From: Allantophomopsis cytisporea
Lineage: Eukaryota > Ascomycota > Leotiomycetes > Phacidiales > Phacidiaceae
Assembly: GCA_024752435.1 (NCBI GenBank)
Contig: CP103023.1
Location: 1,736,001 to 1,800,000, forward strand
Direction of reading: 5' to 3'
Length of the DNA: 64,000 bases
Position 1 is the first letter of the stretch. Each line of letters begins with the position of its first letter. The notes below the pieces were generated by a model. The model was not told where the DNA came from. It saw only the letters and a program-made list of their open reading frames with translations, and made no database searches. Shown one piece after another: positions 57,226 to 64,000 of this stretch. Both the position numbers and the translations under genes were made by a program.

Positions 57226-60200
57226 ATACAGGTACAAACCTGCACAGATGGCTTCCCAGCTGCCAGTTATTCAATCCGATCCTCAACATCATGTGCGGCT
57301 CGGGTTCGGGCGGGCTTGGGTAGGCTAGGTCTGGGCCTGCCTCTGGGCTTGTTGGCGGTGCCTTGCTTTGCCATGCTGTGCCATGACTTCGTTCATCCTT
57401 TGTAGGTATGGACTACTAGTTTATGGATACTAAATACGGTAATCCGTGTACAGATTGATATACTTTCGTTACTGTGTGGCTGGATTGTGGAGTAGACTGG
57501 CGTCGACGGCTGACCTCAACTGCGTACCTGAGTCTACTCATTGAATTTGCTTACGGCTATTGAGAAACGCGGAAATTGAACGTAGATCACATGTGTATGA
57601 GTAGTATCGACTTCTACGAGGTAGAACATTGGATCCATAGTATTCAGGAGTCGAACTCTGTCCAATGACCTAAAAATGACCTCCTTGTATTGAGTGGAAA
57701 AATTTACCTAAATATGGAGGCATGGGATACCATCCATAAGGTATCTTATACTACGAGTACATGACCTTCGCGATGTACTTTGTGGTACATGTTAAGTACT
57801 CTTCATCTGTAAATGATGTCTTGAAGGATTCGACGAGGCAACTTGTTACTCGCCAAAATGGTTTCAGACACCTCCATAAGTATGTATGAAATATGCCGGC
57901 TGAGGCCACACGATTCATCCTTCAACATGTGCCTTGCCACCATTATGATCCTTCATGGTGTCCAACAACTGTGCCTTGCCAGTGCGTGAAACATCTTATC
58001 AACTCTGACATCGACTAACAACGTTGACAAGTTTCAACGGCTGCATCCTTTCCATCATCAGGAACATCATATCATCCGTCGTCCACCCATCACCATCCAA
58101 TACTCGGCTCTTACGAAGTATATATATCGTCGCTTGACGTCTCAGGCACCTTGTGGGTCTGGCCATCGATGATTGCTGCATGAAAGTCTCTATTCTCTCT
58201 ACCTTACTATGCCCCATTTCTACTCCTAAATCTTGTCCCAAACAACGGTGAGAAATGCTTTTGCTTCTGCGCTGGATTCGAAAGTCTCTTTCTTCCGACC
58301 CGGCTATGTGGAAAAGGCTCCAAGGCAGCTCACATGCCATCGCGGAACGGACGTGAAGAATGCCATGCAATCTATCCGAGGGGATTCCTATGAAACTGCA
58401 CCGAAGATGCTTCTACGCTGGCCTCCAACCACCAATCTCGACTTGATGAACTGAGAGTATTAGGACCTTTTGCTGGAAGACTTCCTATACCGATCTGTAT
58501 ATGTGTTTCTGTGCCTTTCATGCAACTTGATGAGTCATAATACAGACTTCACATTCCAGAATTCGGGAGCACGCCTCCTCGCAGAGATACTGACTTTCTC
58601 CCTTCCCTTCCTTACTGCCACTCTCACATCCGACTCACTCTCGAGCACGTCCTCGAAATGACGAAGATGTCGAGGATGACCGCATCTGAACAGGCTTTGG
58701 AGCGATAAGATGAGGAACCTAGACGACTGAAGAAGCCGGAACTGTAATATACTCAGGTGTGCATTCCTCATAACAACACGAGCCAACCACCCTTTTCATC
58801 ACTACCACTCGCTGCCACATTGAAGGTTGTGGCTGCTGCAGCCCGGGAAATACGAAGGTATGGTTATGAGGAAAGTTAGGAAAAGCATCCGACAAATTCA
58901 GAATTTCCATCTTATCGCTGATTGTTATTGATTTTGCAGAGTACAGCTGTGTAGTTCACGAAGGTCACTGCTCAGTCTGAGATGCTCTCCTCCTAACGTC
59001 ACAACTCCTCCTTTCGCCATAATTCATCCCATATTAGGCAATTACTGATACTCAAGAAACTACCCCGAATCTATATATTACTTTGTACCTGTGCACATTC
59101 TTTCAAACCGGCATATCTTCCTGCATCATTCAGCCATCCAGCCTTACGAGTCGTCTTGCTGCCAAGGACGATCAGCAAACATATCCCCGCCACCGCATGC
59201 GGGCAACAACCAACGCCCAACGGCTACCCTAATCCTGAAACATTCCACATTCCTTCCAGAATGCTGTTTCGGGGACGTTTTCTTCACTTGTTCTCCCTTA
59301 GTAACCTCTTATGATTTTCCCACGACTCAATGTGGATATCGAGTTTGGGCATTCATGAGTTTCCGCTGAGGCGTTTTCGCGCTGTGCTTGCAGTCCATCT
59401 CCATACTATCTCCAGGAAGGCCGGTCTCCCATCTGGGTAGAAGGATGCTAAGATTATCATGCTTCTACTCGATGCATGGCTGTGAGGGAGTTTTGTGAGA
59501 CTTATGGTGGAGAGGAGGATGAGGAGTAAGATGGGCTGCGTCATGATTTACGATGCATGATGTATTGACAATGCGAGTCATATCACATACATAGTAGGTA
59601 GAGGATAAGTAGCATAGATTAGTGGTTACTAATGCTTTTGCTCCTCCGAACTACATCAAAAGAGTGAAAAGCGGTGAAATTATCATGAGAGGGTTGGGTG
59701 GGCGTAAGAGTTGAAACAACCTATACATATGACTTGAGGTTGCAAATTCAAAGAATACATATTGCAATTATTTGCAGCAACCAGAGGTTCAGAATAAGAA
59801 TCTAGGCTCCCACGCCAAATTCATTGCAAGAAGTAAAGAGCACAAAATCGTGAAGAGCGGTGAAATACTCGCAGTAAGCAGCTAGGAGATTTCCACACGT
59901 AGCGACACGCTCTCCATAGACATCTTGCCGCCTTGGTTCGAATTCCATTGTTTACGAGCACCTTTATCAGTTTCAACTGGTCTAGAGCGGTGTGCCATAT
60001 CAACAAGAGCTGCTGTGGATGTTTGGGCATCGACGTCGAAGTTTTAAGTTCGAGGCTGTGACACAACATCTATATTACGCGGCGATGTCGTGCAGGAGGA
60101 TGCAGTAGCCGTGCATCTTAATCTCCATGTACATATGCGGTACGCACAGCCGGCAGGCAAATATCTTGTGCAAATCGCAATTCGTTCATTTCACTATTGA

Positions 60201-60525
60201 TGTGCTCGTAAATAGCGATAGGCACGACAAGTCAAACAGCTGAGATGCAAGTCAAGTATTGGATATAACGAGGCATGAAGACCTCTCGATGAACACAAAT
60301 ACTGTATTATATATCAAAATAGGTGGTATTGGTAAGGAAAAATACAGACAAAGCAGAGCTCTATTAGCAATGTGACAGCAGCATCCTTTCGGCATGCTTT
60401 CATATTTCGTAAACATTACACCGGGGCCAACTGCCCACCACAAAATACATCAAATCGTCGCATCATAAGCGATCTTGTTTTTGGATCCTCTCGATCTGAT
60501 ATCAGTACTCACTCGAGCTATGTAT

Positions 60526-63500
60526 TCAAGACGTAGGCCCCGTGTAGGGGATGGAAGGAACACCGCATCCAATATCGTACCAATCGTGCGGCTCGTGTAA
60601 GTCGATGTCTTGTAGCGCCTGCTCCACAGTGCCGCTATATAGCGAGCAGCGAGTGGCACCCGTCTCGATGTAGTATAGGTCGTAGGAAAGGCAGTTTGTG
60701 TAGGCCTGTAGTCATTAGTAATCTGAATGGAAATATGATGATGAAAGGAGAACAAGTCAAAGCCAGAGGAGAGATGTAAAGGAAGGAACTTACAATACAA
60801 GCCGCATAACACAATGCAAGCGTCATCGGTATACCCTTTCCTGCTACCGCGTACGTCGCCAATAAATAATCCCCGTCAGGCAGACCATCAAGACCGCAAA
60901 GAGCTGCTGCCGCCGTCGGAGTGCTCGTGCTGGTAGTGGCAGTGGTAGTGGTTGGCGTCTCGGTAGTGGTGGTTGACGTCGAGGTGGTGGTGGTTAACGT
61001 CGAGGTGGTGGTGGTTGACGTCGAGCTGGTGGTGGCGGTGGTGGTGTCCTTGGTGGTGGTAGTGGTGGTTGTGCCGTCCGTAGGAAGGACAAACTGGGAG
61101 AAAACGGTTCTGAAGGTGGACGTAATAATCGTGGAATTGCTAGAAGCAGTAACTTCGGAGGGCGGTATGTAGCCGTAACCGTAGCCGTAGATCGCTGGAT
61201 GAGAGGCGGTGGCAGAGGTAGAAGTGCCAGAGGTGGTTGTGGGTGTGGTTGTGATTGTAGTAGTGAGTGTGATGGTTAGCGTCGATGCCGTCGTCGTCCC
61301 TGAGCTCGATGATGAGCTGGTGGTGGTGGTAGAACTCAAGCTGGAGCTCGTGGCATTTGTAGGGCTATTAATCATAGTGTTGCTCGAAAATTTGGTCGAT
61401 GAAGATGATGTAGTTCTGGGGGTTGTGGTTGTGGTTGTGGTTGTGGAAGATTGAGAAGTAGAATTTGTGTACCTCGTTCCAGTGCTCAAGGACGACGAGG
61501 ATGAGAGGGAAGTCGATGAGAAGCTTGTTGTTCCTGAAGTGGATCCTGTTGTTCCTGAAGTGCTACCTGTGGAAGTCACAGTAGTGTTCGTATACGTGGT
61601 TCCAGTGCTCGAGGACGAGAGGGAAGTCGATGAGAAGCTTGTTGTTCCTGACGTGGATCTTGTTGTTCCTGAGGTAGAGCCCGTAGTTCCTGAAGTGCTA
61701 CCTGTGGAAGTCACAGTAGTGTTCGTATACGTGGTTCTAGTGCTCGAGGACGAGAGGGAAGACGATGAGAAGCTTGTTGTTGCTGATGTAGAACCCGTTG
61801 TTCCTGAAGTGCTACCTGTGGAAGTCACAGTAGTGTTCGTATACGTGGTTCCAGTGCTCGAGGACGAGAGGGAAGGCGATAAGAAGCTTGTCGTGCCCGT
61901 GCTCACGAAGGTAGTACTGCTATTCGTAACCGTAATCGTAGTGTAGGTGGTTGATCGAGTAGTTCCAGAGCTCGTGGAGGAAACAGTTGTGCTGTTGAAG
62001 GTCCCGGTGGTCGATGGGGAGGAGAGACTGGTACTTCTAGAGCTCGTGGAGGAAACAGTTGTGCTGTTGAAGGTCCCGGTGGTCGATGGGGAGGAGAGAC
62101 TGGTACTTCTAGAGCTCGTGGAGGAAACAGTTGTGCTGTTGAAGGTCCCGGTGGTCGATGGGGAGGAGAGACTGGTACTTCTAGAGCTCGTGGAGGAAAC
62201 AGTTGTGCTGTTGAAGGTCCCGGTGGTCGATGGGGAGGAGAGACTAGTACTTCTAGAGCTCGTGGAGGAAACAGTTGTGCTGTTGAAGGTCCCGGTGGTC
62301 GATGGGGAGGAGAGACTAGTACTTCCAGAGCTCGTGGAGGAAACAGTTGTGCTATTGAAGGTTCCGGTGGTTGAAGAGCTCGACCCGATAGACGAAGAGC
62401 TGCTTGTTGAGGCAGTGGTTGACAGGGTAGGTGAACTGGTAGATACGGAGGTCGTGGAGGAAATCGTTGTGCTATTAGAGAATGTGGTGAAGCTTGTTCT
62501 TGTCGTGGAAAGGGTTGAAGAGCTCCCGGTACTTGAAGAGCTTGATCCAATAGACGAAGAGCTGCTTGTTGAGGCAGTAGTCGATATAGTAGGTGAACTG
62601 GTAGTCAGGGAGGTCGTAGAGGAAATCGTTGTGCTATTAGAGAATGTGGTAAAGCTTGTTCTTGACGTAGAAAGGGTTGAAGAGGTCCCGGTGGTTGACG
62701 AGCTCCCGGTACTGGACGAGCTTCCAGTACTTGAAGAGCTTGATCCAATAGACGAAGGGCTGCTTGTTGAGGCAGTAGTCGATATGGTGGGTGAACTGGT
62801 AGTCAGGGAGGTCGTAGAGGAAATCGTCGTGCTATTAGAGAATGTGGTGAAGCTTGTTCTTGACGTGGAAAGAGTTGAAGAGCTTCCAGTACTTGAAGAA
62901 GTCCCGGTACTGGACGAGCTCCCGGTACTGGACGAGCTTCCGGTACTTGAAGAGCTTGATCCAATAGACGAAGAGCTTGATCCAATAGACGAAGAGCTTG
63001 ATCCAGTAGACGAAGAACTGCTTGTTGAGGCAGTAGTCGATATGGTAGGTGAACTGGTAGTCAGGGAGGTCGTAGAGGAAATCGTTGTGCTATTAGAGAA
63101 TGTGGTGAAGCTTGTTCTTGACGTGGAAAGAGTTGAAGAGCTTCCAGTACTTGAAGAAGTCCCGGTACTGGACGAGCTCCCGGTACTGGACGAGCTTCCG
63201 GTACTTGAAGAGCTTGATCCAATAGACGAAGAGCTTGATCCAATAGACGAAGAGCTTGATCCAGTAGACGAAGAACTGCTTGTTGAGGCAGTAGTCGATA
63301 TGGTAGGTGAACTGGTAGTCAGGGAGGTCGTAGAGGAAATCGTCGTGCTATTAGAGAATGTGGTGAAGCTTGTTCTTGACGTGGAAAGAGTTGAAGAGCT
63401 TCCAGTACTTGAAGAAGTCCCGGTACTGGACGAGCTCCCGGTACTGGACGAGCTTCCGGTACTTGAAGAGCTTGATCCAATAGACGAAGAGCTTGATCCA

Positions 63501-64000
63501 ATAGACGAAGAGCTTGATCCAGTAGACGAAGAACTGCTTGTTGAGGCAGTAGTCGATATGGTAGGTGAACTGGTAGTCAGGGAGGTCGTAGAGGAAATCG
63601 TTGTGCTATTAGAGAATGAGGTGAAGCTTGTTCTTGACGTGGAAAGAGTTGAAGAGCTTCCAGTACTTGAAGAAGTCCCGGTACTGGACGAGCTCCCAGT
63701 ACTTGAAGAGGTCCCTGTAGTTGAAGAGCTCCCGCTAGATGAAGAGCTCGATCCAATAGACGAAGAAGAGCTTGTTAAGGAAGTGCTTGGCCTGGAGGTA
63801 GTCGACGAGGAGCTGCTCGACGAGGAGATGGTTAACGTGGGGCCAGTGGGTGGATGTACGGTTGCGGTATTTCCGGTAGTTTTTGAGGTCGAGGTCGATG
63901 TCGTCAATGTCAACGTGGTAGACGTGCTAGACGTAGTAGACGCAGTGGAAGCTGTGGAAGCTGTGGACACGGTGGAAGATGTGGACGCGGTACTGCTGGA
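60526..64000 (-). CDS. Ser/Thr-rich tandem-repeat surface-type protein with C-terminal apple-like module (5' partial)
   Basis: The frame is open to the window edge, so the start and any signal peptide lie outside; at least 1128 residues are visible. Exon 64000-60794 joins exon 60705-60526 through an 88-nt intron (60706-60793, GTAAGT donor, ACTAATGACTACAG acceptor). More than 1000 residues are almost only Ser, Thr, Gly, Ile, in three tandem arrays: 86-residue units, 24-residue units (STTGTFNSTTVSSTSSRS type) and ~38-45-residue units (GTTYTNTTVTSTGSTSG type). A Thr-rich stalk follows. The C-terminal ~95 residues form a different module with six Cys (CGLDGLPDGDYLLATY, CYAACIAYTNCLSYDLYY, CSLYSG, GCGVPS), like fungal PAN/apple-type regions. 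The likely product is an O-glycosylated cell-surface or secreted protein. No GPI signal is seen at the C-terminus. Confidence 0.8.
61971..62402 (-). repeat. 72-bp tandem repeat (24 residues), six copies
   Basis: CTCGTGGAGG recurs at 61971, 62043, 62115, 62187, 62259 and 62331, exactly 72 bp apart. The copies are nearly identical at nucleotide level and stay in frame. Confidence 0.95.
62390..63760 (-). repeat. 258-bp tandem repeat (86 residues), three full and several partial copies
   Basis: TCAGGGAGGTCGTAGAGG recurs at about 62605, 62803, 63061, 63319 and 63577. The last four are spaced exactly 258 bp and nearly identical, while the earlier copies are shortened (198 and about 168 bp) by loss of in-frame sub-units. 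Confidence 0.95.

Larger units (their letters stand above)
48837..60525. other. 11.7-kb gene-poor, microsatellite-rich region
   Basis: No recognisable protein or RNA gene apart from one weak ORF (53388-53864). The stretch is dense in simple repeats: GGA and GTA tracts (49500-49880), GAAT (50131-50160), CTCTACCT (51521-51569), TCTCTGCCC and CT (52351-52455), CA (54542-54562), GAGCTC (55339-55369), TA (55715-55771), CTCGTCTCAT (56931-56965) and GGCACA (57195-57224). The first kilobase is CT-rich on the minus strand and is probably the leader/promoter of the Ser/Pro-rich gene. The long open frames here (49098-50027, 50314-50826) are low-complexity or shadow frames. Confidence 0.6.

Noticed and set aside
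61903..62550. 215-codon minus-strand frame rich in Pro and Leu with exact repeats
   Set aside because: It is an alternative frame of the 72-bp repeats inside the Ser/Thr-rich gene, which is open in its own frame across the whole region.
62390..63760. Evenly spaced direct repeats that could suggest a CRISPR-like array
   Set aside because: The repeats are contiguous coding tandem units without unique spacers, in a eukaryotic gene.

Overview
The window is nuclear DNA of a filamentous ascomycete (Pezizomycotina). The evidence is many short GT-AG introns (about 40-120 nt) with CTAAC/CTGAC-like branch points, CT-rich leaders upstream of start codons, and a typical fungal gene set: class IV chitin synthase with an Skt5-type activator, a polo-like kinase with polo boxes, Ran, Nas2, an OPA3-like protein, and fungal STAND and AAA families. 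I lean towards Leotiomycetes, but the sequence alone does not fix the class. All gene models below were spliced by hand and checked for reading-frame continuity.

Layout: 1-2436 no gene found. 2437-4532 (-) Skt5/Chs4-like chitin synthase activator with a CaaX end. A 5.3-kb intergenic stretch separates it from the divergent class IV chitin synthase (9810-13573, +). 14141-17261 (-) polo-like kinase, divergent from 17989-18663 (+) OPA3-like protein. 18942-19722 (+) unknown three-exon gene. 20583-21101 (+) Rtc3/SBDS-like protein, convergent with 21603-22162 (-) small four-helix membrane protein resembling PRO41/NoxD (fungal p22phox). 24518-27897 (-) DH-PH RhoGEF. 28725-29560 (+) proteasome chaperone Nas2/PSMD9. 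30268-31192 (+) Ran GTPase. 32922-34956 (+) secreted S10 serine carboxypeptidase. 35128-37509 (-) disrupted STAND/NLR-like gene, head to head with 38027-41681 (+) a many-exon AAA ATPase that also has frame problems and a degenerate Walker A. 42605-43966 (-) unknown basic/disordered protein. 45993-48836 (-) Ser/Pro-rich disordered protein. 48837-60525 is an 11.7-kb gene-poor, microsatellite-rich stretch with one weak ORF. 60526 to the window end (-) is a 5'-truncated Ser/Thr-rich tandem-repeat surface-type protein ending in a Cys-containing apple-like module.

How the genes relate: the catalytic chitin synthase and its prenylated activator, partners in yeast (Chs3/Chs4), sit back to back. A RhoGEF, Ran, Nas2, PLK and OPA3-like protein form a housekeeping core. 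The 35-42 kb interval looks like fast-decaying accessory DNA: two divergent NTPase-type genes, both with frame-breaking lesions. The clearest is a 7-bp perfect tandem duplication in the STAND-like gene.
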